The notes under the pieces are model-generated. The model ran no database searches. It saw nothing but the letters and a program-made list of their open reading frames with translations, and was not told where the DNA came from. DNA of 64,000 bases, from assembly GCF_902506145.1 (NCBI RefSeq), contig NZ_LR733519.1:372001-436000 (forward strand), written 5' to 3'. This DNA is from Burkholderia sp. 8Y. GTDB taxonomy: Bacteria > Pseudomonadota > Gammaproteobacteria > Burkholderiales > Burkholderiaceae. Of this stretch, positions 35,213 to 44,924 are shown one piece after another (position 1 is the first letter of the stretch; every line of letters starts with the position of its first letter). The position numbers and the translations under genes are program-made.

Positions 35213-36220
35213 ATGCTGGAAACCGCATCGAAGTCCATCGTCGCGTGGCCCGGAAGGACTCAGTCGGCCATCAGTGCGCGCAATCCCGGCGTACCTTTCG
35301 ATCTCGCATGGCTCGATGGGCTGCGCGTGAATCAATCCGCAGTCGAACGCCGGGCATTGAGTTTCGGCTTGCGTCGCTCCGTCAAGAAAGACGCGCAAGC
35401 GGCGTGGCTGCTCAAAGCGATTACCTGCATTGACCTCACGACGTTAAGCGGCGATGACACCGCGGCGCGCGTTCAACGTCTCTGCGCCAAGGCATGCCGC
35501 CCGCTGCGCGAAGATTTGCTCGACGCACTCGGCATGTCGGATCAGCCGATCACGACGGGCGCAGTGTGCGTCTATCACCGCTTCGTCAAGACTGCGGTCG
35601 ACGCCTTGGGCGGTAGCGGCATTCCCGTCGCGGCCGTTTCCACTGGATTTCCCGCAGGTTTGAATCCGCATGGGCTAAAGCTGCGCGAAATCGAAGCATC
35701 GGTTGCGGACGGCGCTAGAGAAATCGATATCGTGGTCACGCGCGAACATGTGCTGACCGGAAACTGGCAAGCCCTCTATAACGAAATGCGCGACTTTCGC
35801 GCGGCTTGCGGCGAGGCGCACGTCAAGGCGATTCTCGGCACGGGCGACATACGCACGCTGTCCAACATCGCTAAAGCGTCGATGATCTGCATGATGGCAG
35901 GCGCCGATTTCATCAAGACATCCACGGGGAAGGAAGGCGTCAATGCGACGCTGGATGTCTCGCTCGTGATGGTGCGCATGATTCGCGAATATCTGACGCG
36001 CACTGGCGTGGCAATCGGCTTCAAGCCTGCGGGCGGCGTGTCCACGGCGAAGTCGGTTCTCCAGTATCAGATTCTTATGAAGGAAGAGCTGGGGCGCGAA
36101 TGGCTCGAAGCGGACTTGTTCCGCATTGGGGCGTCGAGTCTGCTTGCCGATATCGAGCGGCAATTGGAGCATCACGTGAGCGGGCGCTATTCGGCGTTCA
36201 ATCGTCACCCGGTCGCGTGA
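35213..36220 (+). CDS. deoC: Deoxyribose-phosphate aldolase
   Basis: A 335-residue product from ATG 35213; a GTG at 35180 is possible but gives an unusual N-terminus. DeoC-family TIM barrel: the Schiff-base lysine in AHVKAILGTGDIRT and the second active-site lysine in ADFIKTSTGKEG are present, along with AIGFKPAGGVST. It cleaves 2-deoxyribose-5-phosphate to glyceraldehyde-3-phosphate and acetaldehyde. The N-terminal extension of about 60 residues makes it longer than enteric DeoC, as in other long-type members. It is the first gene of a nine-gene sugar operon, 37 nt before the aldehyde dehydrogenase that can consume the acetaldehyde. Confidence 0.9.
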   Translation: MLETASKSIVAWPGRTQSAISARNPGVPFDLAWLDGLRVNQSAVERRALSFGLRRSVKKDAQAAWLLKAITCIDLTTLSGDDTAARVQRLCAKACRPLREDLLDALGMSDQPITTGAVCVYHRFVKTAVDALGGSGIPVAAVSTGFPAGLNPHGLKLREIEASVADGAREIDIVVTREHVLTGNWQALYNEMRDFRAACGEAHVKAILGTGDIRTLSNIAKASMICMMAGADFIKTSTGKEGVNATLDVSLVMVRMIREYLTRTGVAIGFKPAGGVSTAKSVLQYQILMKEELGREWLEADLFRIGASSLLADIERQLEHHVSGRYSAFNRHPVA

Positions 36221-36257
36221 GCGTCGCCTGAATAAAGCCACTTCAAACTAAAGCCTC

Positions 36258-38648
36258 ATGAGCGTAGCCGAATACTTTTCTTCGATGGAATACGGACCCG
36301 CACCGGAAGACGATCGCGCCGTGCGCGCATGGCTCGATCAACACGCCGGCCGCTTCGGTCATTTCATCAACGGCGCATGGCGCGATGGAGCGGACGACCT
36401 TCGCTTCGATTCGCGCGAACCGGCTACGGGCCGCGTGCTCGCGTCCATTGCGCAAGGTGCAAGCGCCGATGTCGACGCCGCCGTGCAAGCCGCGCATGAC
36501 GCGCTGCAATCATGGCAAGGCATCGGCGGTGCGGGCCGCGCGCGGCATCTGTATGCGCTCTCGCGCATGGTGCAAAGGCATAGCCGCCTCTTTGCCGTGC
36601 TCGAATCGCTCGACAACGGCAAGCCGATTCGCGAATCGCGAGACATCGATATCCCCCTTGTTTCAAGGCATTTTCTGCATCATGCGGGCTGGGCGCAGTT
36701 GCAGGAACGCGAGTTCGCGGACTGGGCGCCGCTCGGTGTGATCGGCCAGATCGTGCCGTGGAATTTTCCGTTGCTGATGCTCGCCTGGAAGATCGCGCCC
36801 GCACTTGCGCTCGGAAATTGCGTCGTGCTCAAGCCGGCGGAATATACGTCGCTGACGGCATTGCTCTTTGCAGAGCTGGCGCATCGCGCCGGCTTGCCCA
36901 AAGGCGTGCTGAACGTCGTAACGGGCGATGGCCGCACGGGCGCCGCGCTCGTCGAACATCCGCGCGTCGCGAAGATTGCTTTCACAGGCTCCACTGAAGT
37001 GGGGCGCCAGATTCGCGCAACGACCGCTGGCTCGGGCAAATCGCTTACGCTGGAATTGGGCGGCAAGTCGCCCTTCATCGTATTCGACGATGCCGATATC
37101 GACTCCGCAGTCGAAGGCGTGGTCGATGCGATCTGGTTCAATCAAGGTCAAGTGTGCTGCGCGGGTTCGCGTTTGCTCGTGCAGGAAGGTATCGAAGCGC
37201 GCTTCATCGAAAAGCTCAAGCGCCGCATGGAAACGCTGCGCGTCGGGCCGTCGCTGGACAAGGGCGTCGACATGAGCGCCATTGTCGATGACGTCCAGCT
37301 CGAACGTATCCGCGCACTGGTCGCCAAGGGTGAGAGCGAAGGCTGCGAAATCCATCAGCCATCGCGTCTGACGCTGCCCGAAGGCGGGGCGTTCTTTGCA
37401 CCGACACTCGTGACCAACGTCGCACCGTCTTCGACTTTGGCGCAAGAAGAAATCTTCGGACCTGTGCTCGTTTCAATGAGCTTTCGGACGCCCGACGAAG
37501 CCGTCGCGCTGGCGAACAACACGCGCTATGGCCTCGCGGCGAGCCTCTGGAGCGAAAACATCAGCCGCGCCCTGGACGTCGCGCCGCGCTTGCAATGCGG
37601 TGTCGTATGGATCAATGCGACGAATCTGTTCGATGCAGCGGTGGGCTTCGGCGGCTATCGCGAATCCGGCTTTGGACGCGAGGGCGGACGTGAGGGCATC
37701 TGCGAATATCTGAAGCCGCGCGCATGGTCCACGCTGCCGATGCGTGACCAAGCAGGCGCGCGGCCCGCCGAGCCGGAATCGCTGACCGATACCGCGATCG
37801 TCAGTGCAATCGACCGCACGGCCAAGCTCTTTATCGGCGGCAAGCAGACGCGGCCCGATAGCGGCTATTCGCGGCTCGTTCGCGCGCCGTCGGGCGAGAT
37901 CGTCGGTGAAGTGGCGGAGGGGAATCGCAAGGACATTCGCAATGCGGTCGCTGCGGCGCGCGGCATGACGAAATGGGCGGCTGCGAGCGCACACAACCGT
38001 GCGCAGGTCCTCTATTACCTCGCAGAAAATTTGAGTGCACGAGCCGACGAATTCGCGCGCCAACTCATTGCGCGTGCAGGTTCGAATGAACGCGATGCAA
38101 AACGTGAAGTCGATGCGTCGATTGCGCGCTTATTCACCTATGCAGCGTGGGCCGACAAGTTCGATGGCGCCGTGCATGCGCCGCCGCTGCATGGCGTCGC
38201 GCTCGCGATGCACGAGCCGCTCGGCGTGATCGGCGTGGTGTGTCCTGACGAAGCTCCGTTGCTTGGGTTCATCTCGTTGATTGCACCCGCGCTTGCGTTT
38301 GGAAATACCGTGGTGGCGGTGCCCGGCGCGGCCTGTCCGCTCATGGCGACCGACTTCTACCAGATCGCGGATACCTCCGACGTGCCGGGCGGTGCGCTCA
38401 ACATCGTCACAGGCGACGCCCATGCGCTTGCGAAAACGCTTGCGCAGCACGACGATGTCGATGCGCTCTGGTGCTTCAATGGCGCCGCGCTTTCGGCCAT
38501 GGCAGAGCGCGAATCGGTCGGCAATCTCAAGCGTACGTTCGTGGATCATGGGCGCCTGTTCGACTGGCATGATGCATCGAGTGAAGGTTTGCCCTTCTTG
38601 CGGCAAGCCGTGCAAGTGAAGAATATCTGGGTGCCGTATGGAGATTGA
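36258..38648 (+). CDS. Two-domain aldehyde dehydrogenase (ALDH16-like)
   Basis: A 796-residue protein made of two ALDH modules. Module one (about 1-500) is complete: GQIVPWNFPLLMLAWKIAPAL, FTGSTEVG, LELGGKSP (catalytic Glu) and NQGQVCCAGSR (catalytic Cys). Module two (about 525-796) keeps the NAD-domain pattern (LGVIGVVCPDEAPLLGFISLIAPALAFGNTVV) but ends before the catalytic domain and lacks the active Cys and Glu. This is the arrangement of ALDH16 proteins, where the second copy is structural. In this operon the likely substrate is acetaldehyde from DeoC, giving acetate; this is inferred from context. Confidence 0.85.
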   Translation: MSVAEYFSSMEYGPAPEDDRAVRAWLDQHAGRFGHFINGAWRDGADDLRFDSREPATGRVLASIAQGASADVDAAVQAAHDALQSWQGIGGAGRARHLYALSRMVQRHSRLFAVLESLDNGKPIRESRDIDIPLVSRHFLHHAGWAQLQEREFADWAPLGVIGQIVPWNFPLLMLAWKIAPALALGNCVVLKPAEYTSLTALLFAELAHRAGLPKGVLNVVTGDGRTGAALVEHPRVAKIAFTGSTEVGRQIRATTAGSGKSLTLELGGKSPFIVFDDADIDSAVEGVVDAIWFNQGQVCCAGSRLLVQEGIEARFIEKLKRRMETLRVGPSLDKGVDMSAIVDDVQLERIRALVAKGESEGCEIHQPSRLTLPEGGAFFAPTLVTNVAPSSTLAQEEIFGPVLVSMSFRTPDEAVALANNTRYGLAASLWSENISRALDVAPRLQCGVVWINATNLFDAAVGFGGYRESGFGREGGREGICEYLKPRAWSTLPMRDQAGARPAEPESLTDTAIVSAIDRTAKLFIGGKQTRPDSGYSRLVRAPSGEIVGEVAEGNRKDIRNAVAAARGMTKWAAASAHNRAQVLYYLAENLSARADEFARQLIARAGSNERDAKREVDASIARLFTYAAWADKFDGAVHAPPLHGVALAMHEPLGVIGVVCPDEAPLLGFISLIAPALAFGNTVVAVPGAACPLMATDFYQIADTSDVPGGALNIVTGDAHALAKTLAQHDDVDALWCFNGAALSAMAERESVGNLKRTFVDHGRLFDWHDASSEGLPFLRQAVQVKNIWVPYGD

Positions 38649-38723
38649 TTCACGGCACTGACAAGCTTCAGGTTCAACGGCGCAGATCTCGGAACGAGAC
38701 GCGCCATGCATGGAGGAGACGCT

Positions 38724-39197
38724 GTGCTGAAGAACATCGATCCGCTTCTGAACGCCGACATTCTCTACGCGCTTGCCGCGATGGGACATGGCGACGAAGT
38801 CGTCATTTGCGACGCTAATTTTCCCGGCGATTCGGTGGCTCGCCAAACTGTGCTAGGCAAGCTCCTGCGTATCGATGGCGCCAATGCGCCGCGTGTCGTG
38901 CGCGCCGTGCTGTCGGTCATGCCGCTGGATACGTTCGTGGACGATCCCGCAGGCCGGATGGAAGTCGTCGGCGATGCAACAGCCTTGCCGGCCGTGCAGC
39001 GTGAAGCGCAACGCGAAGTCGATCAGGCAGAAGGCCGTGATTTGGCGTTCGCGCCAATCGAACGCTTTGCCTTCTATGAGCGCGCGAAGAAAGCCTATTG
39101 CGTGATCAGGACCGGCGAGACGCGCGGCTATGGCTGTTTCATCTTCAAGAAGGGCGTGCAACTCGCGCCGGATGCGCCGCAAGGAGACGCGCAATGA
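38724..39197 (+). CDS. RbsD/FucU family sugar mutarotase
   Basis: A GTG start at 38724 is chosen because GGAGGAG lies 5 nt before it; the ATG at 38706 precedes that box. The 157-residue product has the RbsD/FucU fold pattern: LLNADILYALAAMGHGDEVVICDANFPGDS, with the catalytic His in GHGD, and FYERAKKAYCVIRTGETRGYGCFIFKKGV at the C-terminus. It interconverts sugar anomers so that the kinase gets the right form. It sits between the aldehyde dehydrogenase and the kinase and overlaps the latter by 4 nt. Confidence 0.85.
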   Translation: MLKNIDPLLNADILYALAAMGHGDEVVICDANFPGDSVARQTVLGKLLRIDGANAPRVVRAVLSVMPLDTFVDDPAGRMEVVGDATALPAVQREAQREVDQAEGRDLAFAPIERFAFYERAKKAYCVIRTGETRGYGCFIFKKGVQLAPDAPQGDAQ

Positions 39198-40129
39198 ATG
39201 GCAGCGTCGTCATTCTCGGCATCTATGTGACGGACCTCGCTTTTCGCGCAGCGCGCATGCCGTTGCTCGGCGAGACAGTCGCCGGCTCGGCGTTCGCAAT
39301 GGGACCGGGCGGCAAGGGTTCGAATCAGGCCGTCGCCGCCGCCCGCGCGGGCGCCGACGTCGTCTTTTGCACGCGCATTGGCAACGACGCATTCGGCAAG
39401 ATCGCGCAAGCGACCTGGGAAGCCGAAGGCATCACGTCGCGAGCAAGCGTGACAGACGGTATCGCGACCGGCGCCGCGCATATTTATGTGGATGAGAATA
39501 CCGGCAGCAACGCGATCATTGTCGCGTCCGGCGCGGCTGGCACGCTCGGTCCCGATGACGTCGATGCCATCGAAGGCGACATTGCGCGCGCGGCCGTATT
39601 TGTCACGCAACTGGAGCAGCCGCTTCCCGCCGCGAAACGCGGGCTCGAACTCGCGCGTAAGCACGGCGTGACGACTGTGTTTAATCCCGCGCCTGCCTTG
39701 ACGCTCGACGACGACATCTTCCCGCTTTGCGACTACATCACGCCTAACGAAACGGAAGCGGCGGCATTGACCGGTATCGCGGTCAACTCTGTCGACGATG
39801 CGCGCCGCGCGGCCGACGTGTTACTGAACAAAGGCGCACGCACGGCGATCATTACCTTAGGCGAGGCAGGCGCGCTCTTGCATGGCGCACATGAATCCGT
39901 GCTCGTTCCCGCGTTCGAATGCGGGCGCGTGGTCGAAACCGCAGGCGCGGGCGATGGCTTCACCGGCGGCTTCGCGGCGGCACTCGCGCGCGGCGATAGC
40001 GCCCTCGATGCAGTGCGCTTCGCATGTGCATTGGCAAGTCTCTCGGTGACGCGGCCAGGGACTGCGCCCTCGATGCCTCGCCTCGATGAAATCAATGCGT
40101 TGTTGCGCGAAAGGAGCGTGACGCTATGA
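39194..40129 (+). CDS. PfkB-family sugar kinase (ribokinase/deoxyribokinase)
   Basis: A 311-residue PfkB kinase. The N-terminal sugar-binding motif GPGGKGSNQAVAAARAG and the C-terminal motif ETAGAGDGFTGGFAAAL (catalytic Asp in GAGD) are complete; PNETEAAALTG marks the ribokinase branch. With deoC in the same operon, 2-deoxyribose is the most likely substrate, phosphorylated at C5. Its start overlaps the mutarotase stop and its own stop overlaps the permease start (ATGA at 40126-40129), so expression is tightly coupled. Confidence 0.85.
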   Translation: MNGSVVILGIYVTDLAFRAARMPLLGETVAGSAFAMGPGGKGSNQAVAAARAGADVVFCTRIGNDAFGKIAQATWEAEGITSRASVTDGIATGAAHIYVDENTGSNAIIVASGAAGTLGPDDVDAIEGDIARAAVFVTQLEQPLPAAKRGLELARKHGVTTVFNPAPALTLDDDIFPLCDYITPNETEAAALTGIAVNSVDDARRAADVLLNKGARTAIITLGEAGALLHGAHESVLVPAFECGRVVETAGAGDGFTGGFAAALARGDSALDAVRFACALASLSVTRPGTAPSMPRLDEINALLRERSVTL

Positions 40130-41169
40130 AAGCGTCGAAGTGGCTCGCTGACCGCCAGTTCAATTTTCTTGTCGGCGTGAATGTGCTGGTGGTGATCGTC
40201 GCGACGTGGCTTTCGCACGGTCAGTTTCTCGACATCGACAACCTTCAGTCGATGGGCGGCCAATTGCCAGAACTCGGCTTGCTTGCGCTCGGCATCATGC
40301 TTTCCATGGTTTCAGGCAATGGCGGTATTGACTTATCGGGCGTCGGGCTTGCGAACCTGTCTGGAATGGCAGCGGCCATGCTTCTGCCGCACATGGTTTC
40401 CGCCGACGATTCCCCCGCGCTCTATACCGCGGTATTCGTATGCATCGTCGTGGCAATGGGTTTGCTCGGCGGGCTGCTCAACGGCGTGGTGATTGCAAAG
40501 CTCAGACTGACGCCGATTCTCTGCACGCTCGGCACGCAATTGCTTTTTACGGGCATTGCCGTCGTGCTCAGCAACGGCGCATCGGTGCGCGTCGAATATG
40601 TCGATCCGCTGTCGAATATTGGCAACGGTACGTTCCTTCAAGTGCCGATTTCTCTCTGGATCTTCATCGCGGCGGTGCTCGTGCTCGGCTGGGTGCTCAA
40701 GCGCACACCATTCGGTCTGCGGCTCTATTTGATGGGCACGAATCCCAAGGCCGCGTTCTATGCGGGCATTCCGCGCGCGCGCATGCTGATTCTGACTTAT
40801 GGCATGTGCGGCGTGCTGGCATCGCTAGCGGGCCTCATCAGCGCGACGCATACGTCGAGCGCCAAATGGGACTACGGCAACTCTTATCTTCTGATCGCGA
40901 TCCTGATTGCGGTGATGGGCGGCGTGAATCCCGCAGGCGGCTATGGACGCATTGTCTGTGTGTTTCTCGCGGCGACTGTCCTTCAGTTCCTGTCGAGTCT
41001 TTTCAATCTGCTTGGCGTCTCGCAGTTTTTCGGCGATTGCGCGTGGGGTTTTCTGTTGCTTGCGTCGCTCGCCTTCGCGGGCGGAGAACGCGTGCGCGCG
41101 ATATTTGGCATCGGCGGAGCCCGGCCCACATCCAAAGTTCCACCGCCGCCCGCATCCACGGGACGTTGA
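40126..41169 (+). CDS. Sugar ABC transporter permease, first of two
   Basis: A 347-residue permease of the branched-chain/ribose type (BPD_transp_2) with about 9-10 segments. It includes MVSGNGGIDLSGVGLANLSGMAAAM and the coupling-helix region RTPFGLRLYLMGTNPKAAFYAGIPRARMLILTY, which contacts the ATPase. The pairing with a second, separate permease gene (43823) implies a heterodimeric channel, as in Lsr and rhamnose systems. It overlaps the kinase gene by 4 nt. Confidence 0.85.
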   Translation: MKASKWLADRQFNFLVGVNVLVVIVATWLSHGQFLDIDNLQSMGGQLPELGLLALGIMLSMVSGNGGIDLSGVGLANLSGMAAAMLLPHMVSADDSPALYTAVFVCIVVAMGLLGGLLNGVVIAKLRLTPILCTLGTQLLFTGIAVVLSNGASVRVEYVDPLSNIGNGTFLQVPISLWIFIAAVLVLGWVLKRTPFGLRLYLMGTNPKAAFYAGIPRARMLILTYGMCGVLASLAGLISATHTSSAKWDYGNSYLLIAILIAVMGGVNPAGGYGRIVCVFLAATVLQFLSSLFNLLGVSQFFGDCAWGFLLLASLAFAGGERVRAIFGIGGARPTSKVPPPPASTGR

Positions 41170-41234
41170 ATCATGCTGTGTGCTTGCTTCAAAAGACCAT
41201 CGAACGACATTCGAAACATAAAGGAGACAACACG

Positions 41235-42239
41235 ATGAAGCTCAAGACTTTCGGCACCGCGCTCACGGCGATTGCGCTTGCTGCAGGCGCGATCATGGCG
41301 GCGCAAGCCGCGACGAACGAGACCATCGTCACGGTGGTTAAAGTGACGGGCATCAACTGGTTCAATCGCATGGATGATGGCGTCAAGGAGTTCGGCAAGG
41401 AGAACCCGAACATCAACGTCTATCAGACCGGGCCCGGCCGCGCGGATGCCGCCCAGCAATTGAAGATCATTGAAGATCTGATCGCCAAGAAAGTCACTGC
41501 CATTGCAGTGGTTCCGTATGACCCGCCGACTCTCGAGCCCGCGCTCAAAAAGGCAATGGATCGCGGCATCAAGGTGGTCACGCATGAAGCCGACAACGCA
41601 AAGAACACGATGGTCGATATCGAAGCGTTCGACAACACCGCATACGGCGCGGGCCTGAACGAACGTCTTGCGAAGTGCATGGGGCAGCAGGGCAAGTGGG
41701 CGGTGCTGGTGGGCTCTCTCGGCAGCCGCTCGCAGGTTCAGTGGGCCGACGGCGGCATTGGCAACGCCAAGGCCAAATATCCGAAGATGGATCTCGTCGA
41801 GCCGAAGCTCGAAACGAACAACGACGGCGAACGCGCGTATCAGGTGGCTAAGGAAGTGCTGCGCAAGCATCCGGACCTGACCGGCTTCCAGGGCTCGTCG
41901 TCGCTGGATGTGATCGGCATTGGACGCGCGGTCGAAGAGGCCGGCAAGGTCGGCAAGATCTGCGTGTACGGCACGGGTCTGCCGACCGAAGCGGGCAAGT
42001 TCCTCGAGAGCGGCGCAATCAATGGCATTGCTTTCTGGGACCCGAAGCTCGCCGGTATTGCGATGAACAAGGTGGCTCAGATGCTCATCGAGGGCAAGAC
42101 GGTGCAGAACGGCGCAGACCTCGGTATCACCGGCTATAACAAGGTCACGGTCAGCAAAGGTCCGGGCAAGGGCGTGATCGTTCGCGGCACCGGCTGGGTG
42201 GATGTCGACAAGACGAATTACAAGCAATACCCGTTCTGA
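41235..42239 (+). CDS. Periplasmic sugar-binding protein, LsrB-like
   Basis: A 334-residue product from ATG 41235 (AAGGAG 9 nt upstream; the long open frame before it is antisense-like and rejected). It has a signal peptide with cleavage after AAQA. The periplasmic-binding fold of the LsrB/RhaS group is seen in VVKVTGINWFNRMDDGVKEFGKE, YQTGPGRADAAQQLKIIEDLI and GITGYNKVTVSKG. By context it binds deoxyribose or a related sugar, not necessarily AI-2. A strong hairpin follows the gene. Confidence 0.85.
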   Translation: MKLKTFGTALTAIALAAGAIMAAQAATNETIVTVVKVTGINWFNRMDDGVKEFGKENPNINVYQTGPGRADAAQQLKIIEDLIAKKVTAIAVVPYDPPTLEPALKKAMDRGIKVVTHEADNAKNTMVDIEAFDNTAYGAGLNERLAKCMGQQGKWAVLVGSLGSRSQVQWADGGIGNAKAKYPKMDLVEPKLETNNDGERAYQVAKEVLRKHPDLTGFQGSSSLDVIGIGRAVEEAGKVGKICVYGTGLPTEAGKFLESGAINGIAFWDPKLAGIAMNKVAQMLIEGKTVQNGADLGITGYNKVTVSKGPGKGVIVRGTGWVDVDKTNYKQYPF

Positions 42240-42250
42240 TGTGAGGCTTA

Positions 42251-42281
42251 GCGGCGCGCGGCCTACAAAGGCGCGCGCCGC
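42251..42281 (+). repeat. Intercistronic hairpin after the binding-protein gene
   Basis: A perfect 10-bp inverted repeat, GCGGCGCGCG (42251-42260) and CGCGCGCCGC (42272-42281), with an 11-nt loop and no T-tract. Such hairpins downstream of binding-protein genes protect the upstream mRNA from 3' decay and keep the binding protein more abundant than the membrane parts. Confidence 0.6.
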
Positions 42282-42296
42282 CCGGATCGATACGCC

Positions 42297-43826
42297 ATGA
42301 CCAAAGAAACACCGCTCCTCGAAGTCGTCGACATTCATAAACGCTTTACCGGCGTCTATGCGCTGCGTGGCGTGAGCCTCGCGTTTCAGCGCGGGCAGAT
42401 CTATCACCTGCTCGGTGAGAATGGCTGTGGCAAAAGCACGCTCATCAAGATAATCTCGGGTGCGCAGCCGCCGGACGAGGGCGAGCTTGTGATGGAAGGC
42501 GCGCGTCATGCGCGGCTCTCGCCGCTCGAGGCATTGTCCGCCGGCATCGAGACGGTTTATCAGGACTTGTCGCTGCTACCCAATATGAGCGTCGCCGAGA
42601 ACGTCGCATTGACTTCCGAACTGGCGGAGCACGCCGGCAAGCTCGCCCGCACGTTCGACCGGCGCGCATTAGCATCAACGGCGGCACGCGCGCTGGAAGC
42701 GGTTGGCTTACCCGGCGACGCGGATTTCCAGAAGACGCTAGTCGAGCAATTGCCCCTGGCGACACGCCAACTGGTTGCCATTGCCCGCGCCATTGCGAGC
42801 GAGGCGAAGTTCGTCATCATGGACGAGCCCACCACTTCGCTCACGCAGAAAGAAGTGGACAATCTCATAGCGGTGCTGGGCAGGCTGCGCGCGCAAGGCG
42901 TCGCTGTGCTTTTCGTGAGCCATAAGCTGGACGAATGCTATGCAATTGGCGGTGAAGTCATCGTGCTGCGTGACGGTCAGAAAATGGCGCAAGGTCCGAT
43001 CGAAAACTATACGAAAGCGCAGATCAGCGAACTCATGACCGGCAAGCATCTTTCGACCGACCGCTATCGCGAAGGAGGCGAGGCGCGTGAATCGAAAGTC
43101 GTGCTCGACGTAAAGGAACTCGGCCGCAAGGGCCAGTTCGCCGATGTATCGTTCGCCTTGCATGAAGGCGAGATACTCGGCGTCACGGGCCTGCTCGATT
43201 CGGGCCGCAATGAACTGGCGCGCGCGCTTGCCGGCGTGGCGCCTGCGGATAGCGGCGTCGTGACACTCGACGGCATGCGTGTCCGCCTGCAAACGCCCGC
43301 GGATGCCAGGACGCAACGCATCGGCTATGTGCCTGAAGACCGCCTGAACGAAGGGCTTTTTCTCGACAAGCCGATTCGCGATAACGTCGTGACCGCGATG
43401 ATCGCGAGCTTGCGCGACCGCATCGGACAGATCGATCGCAAGCGCGCGCAAGCGTTGGCCGAGCGCACCGTCAAGGACTTGCAGATCGCCACGCCCGATG
43501 TCGATAAGCCGGTGCAATCGCTTTCCGGCGGGAATCAGCAACGCGTGCTGATCGGGCGCTGGCTCGCGATCAATCCGCGCGTGTTGATTCTTCACGGGCC
43601 GACGGTGGGCGTGGACGTGGGCTCCAAGGACATCATCTATCGCATCATGCAGCGGCTGTCCAAAGAGGGCATCGGCATCATTCTCATTAGCGATGATTTG
43701 CCCGAGTTGCTGCAAAACTGCGACCGCATATTGATGATGAAGAAAGGCCGCCTGGCTGGCGAATATCGCGCCGATGGCCTGAGCGAGGCTGATCTTTATC
43801 ACGCGCTACTTTCCGAGGCAGCATGA
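42297..43826 (+). CDS. Sugar ABC transporter ATP-binding protein (two ATPase domains)
   Basis: A 509-residue RbsA/LsrA-type protein with two fused nucleotide-binding domains. Domain one has Walker A GENGCGKST and Walker B VIMDEPTTSL, and a diverged signature (LPLATRQLVAIARAI). Domain two has a degenerate Walker A (GLLDSGRNE) but a good signature LSGGNQQRV. This asymmetry is normal in the family. It powers the two permeases flanking it; its stop overlaps the second permease start (43823-43826). Confidence 0.9.
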   Translation: MTKETPLLEVVDIHKRFTGVYALRGVSLAFQRGQIYHLLGENGCGKSTLIKIISGAQPPDEGELVMEGARHARLSPLEALSAGIETVYQDLSLLPNMSVAENVALTSELAEHAGKLARTFDRRALASTAARALEAVGLPGDADFQKTLVEQLPLATRQLVAIARAIASEAKFVIMDEPTTSLTQKEVDNLIAVLGRLRAQGVAVLFVSHKLDECYAIGGEVIVLRDGQKMAQGPIENYTKAQISELMTGKHLSTDRYREGGEARESKVVLDVKELGRKGQFADVSFALHEGEILGVTGLLDSGRNELARALAGVAPADSGVVTLDGMRVRLQTPADARTQRIGYVPEDRLNEGLFLDKPIRDNVVTAMIASLRDRIGQIDRKRAQALAERTVKDLQIATPDVDKPVQSLSGGNQQRVLIGRWLAINPRVLILHGPTVGVDVGSKDIIYRIMQRLSKEGIGIILISDDLPELLQNCDRILMMKKGRLAGEYRADGLSEADLYHALLSEAA

Positions 43827-44884
43827 GCATGAGCGAATCCATTCGCGGCACCGCAAGCGAGACGATGCCGCAAGCAGTGAGCACCGTCGCGCCGCAAGTG
43901 CGCAAGGGAAGTCTCTATGCGCAACTGATGCGCAAGCCGGAGTGGTTCACGGTTGGCCTGATCGTGGTCACCTGTTTGATCGTGGGCAGCCTGAACCCGC
44001 GCTTCTTCCAGTTCGCCACGCTGTTCGACATGCTGCATTCCGCGACGACCGTGTCGCTCTTTGCACTCGGTACGCTCGTCGTGCTGGCGTCGGGCGGGAT
44101 CGACGTATCGTTCACCGCCATTGCCGCTTTGACGATGTATTCGATCACCAAAGCGGTCTTTGCCTGGTGGCCCGACTGCCCGTTCGCGCTCATCGTGCTA
44201 GCGGGCGCACTCGGTGGTGTGCTGCTCGGCGTCATTAACGGCATGCTGGTGCATCGCCTAAAGGCGCCTTCGCTGATCGTGACCATCGGCACGCAGTATC
44301 TGTTTCGCGGACTGCTGCTGACGTTCGTCGGCACGCAGTTCTTCATGAACATTCCGCGCAGCATGGATGTATTCGGGCGCTTGCCGCTTTTCTACTATCA
44401 CACCGCCGATGGCTTGCGCGCGGTGCTGCCGGTATCGGTGCTGGCGCTCGTGATCGCGGCAATCGTCACGTGGTGGCTGCTCAATCGAACGATGATGGGC
44501 CGAGGCGTCTATGCGATGGGCGGCAGTCTCGTCATCGCCGAACGCCTGGGCTATAACCTGCGCGCCATTCATCTCTTCGTGTTCGGCTACACGGGTCTGC
44601 TTGCTGGCGTCGCGGGCATTCTGCATGTATCGACGAACCGGCTCGCCAATCCGTTCGATCTCGTGGGCACGGAACTCGATGTCATTGCCGCAGTGATTCT
44701 CGGCGGCGCGCGCATTACCGGCGGCACCGGAACCGTGATCGGCACGCTGCTCGGTGTCGTGCTCGTGACGCTGATCAATAGCGTGCTGATTCTCGTGGGT
44801 GTCCCGAGCACTTGGCAGAAGGTCATTATTGGCGCGTTCATCCTGCTTGCAGGGACGCTGTTTGCCTTGGGACGCAGGCAATGA
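43823..44884 (+). CDS. Sugar ABC transporter permease, second of two
   Basis: A 353-residue BPD_transp_2 permease with a hydrophilic N-terminal extension of about 45 residues and then 9-10 segments. The blocks ASGGIDVSFTAIAALTMYSITK, TIGTQYLFRGLLLTFVG and VIAAVILGGARITGGTGTVIGTLLGVVL are typical. It should pair with the permease at 40126. It is the last plus-strand gene of the operon and converges on the DeoR-family gene 40 nt away. Confidence 0.85.
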   Translation: MSMSESIRGTASETMPQAVSTVAPQVRKGSLYAQLMRKPEWFTVGLIVVTCLIVGSLNPRFFQFATLFDMLHSATTVSLFALGTLVVLASGGIDVSFTAIAALTMYSITKAVFAWWPDCPFALIVLAGALGGVLLGVINGMLVHRLKAPSLIVTIGTQYLFRGLLLTFVGTQFFMNIPRSMDVFGRLPLFYYHTADGLRAVLPVSVLALVIAAIVTWWLLNRTMMGRGVYAMGGSLVIAERLGYNLRAIHLFVFGYTGLLAGVAGILHVSTNRLANPFDLVGTELDVIAAVILGGARITGGTGTVIGTLLGVVLVTLINSVLILVGVPSTWQKVIIGAFILLAGTLFALGRRQ

Positions 44885-44924
44885 CAGCGTATTGACGCTG
44901 GTCGGAGTGCTACTGACAGTCGGC

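Noticed and set aside
40440..41234. Long N-terminal extension of the binding protein
   Set aside because: It overlaps the permease gene in another frame; a signal peptide and AAGGAG mark the true start at 41235.
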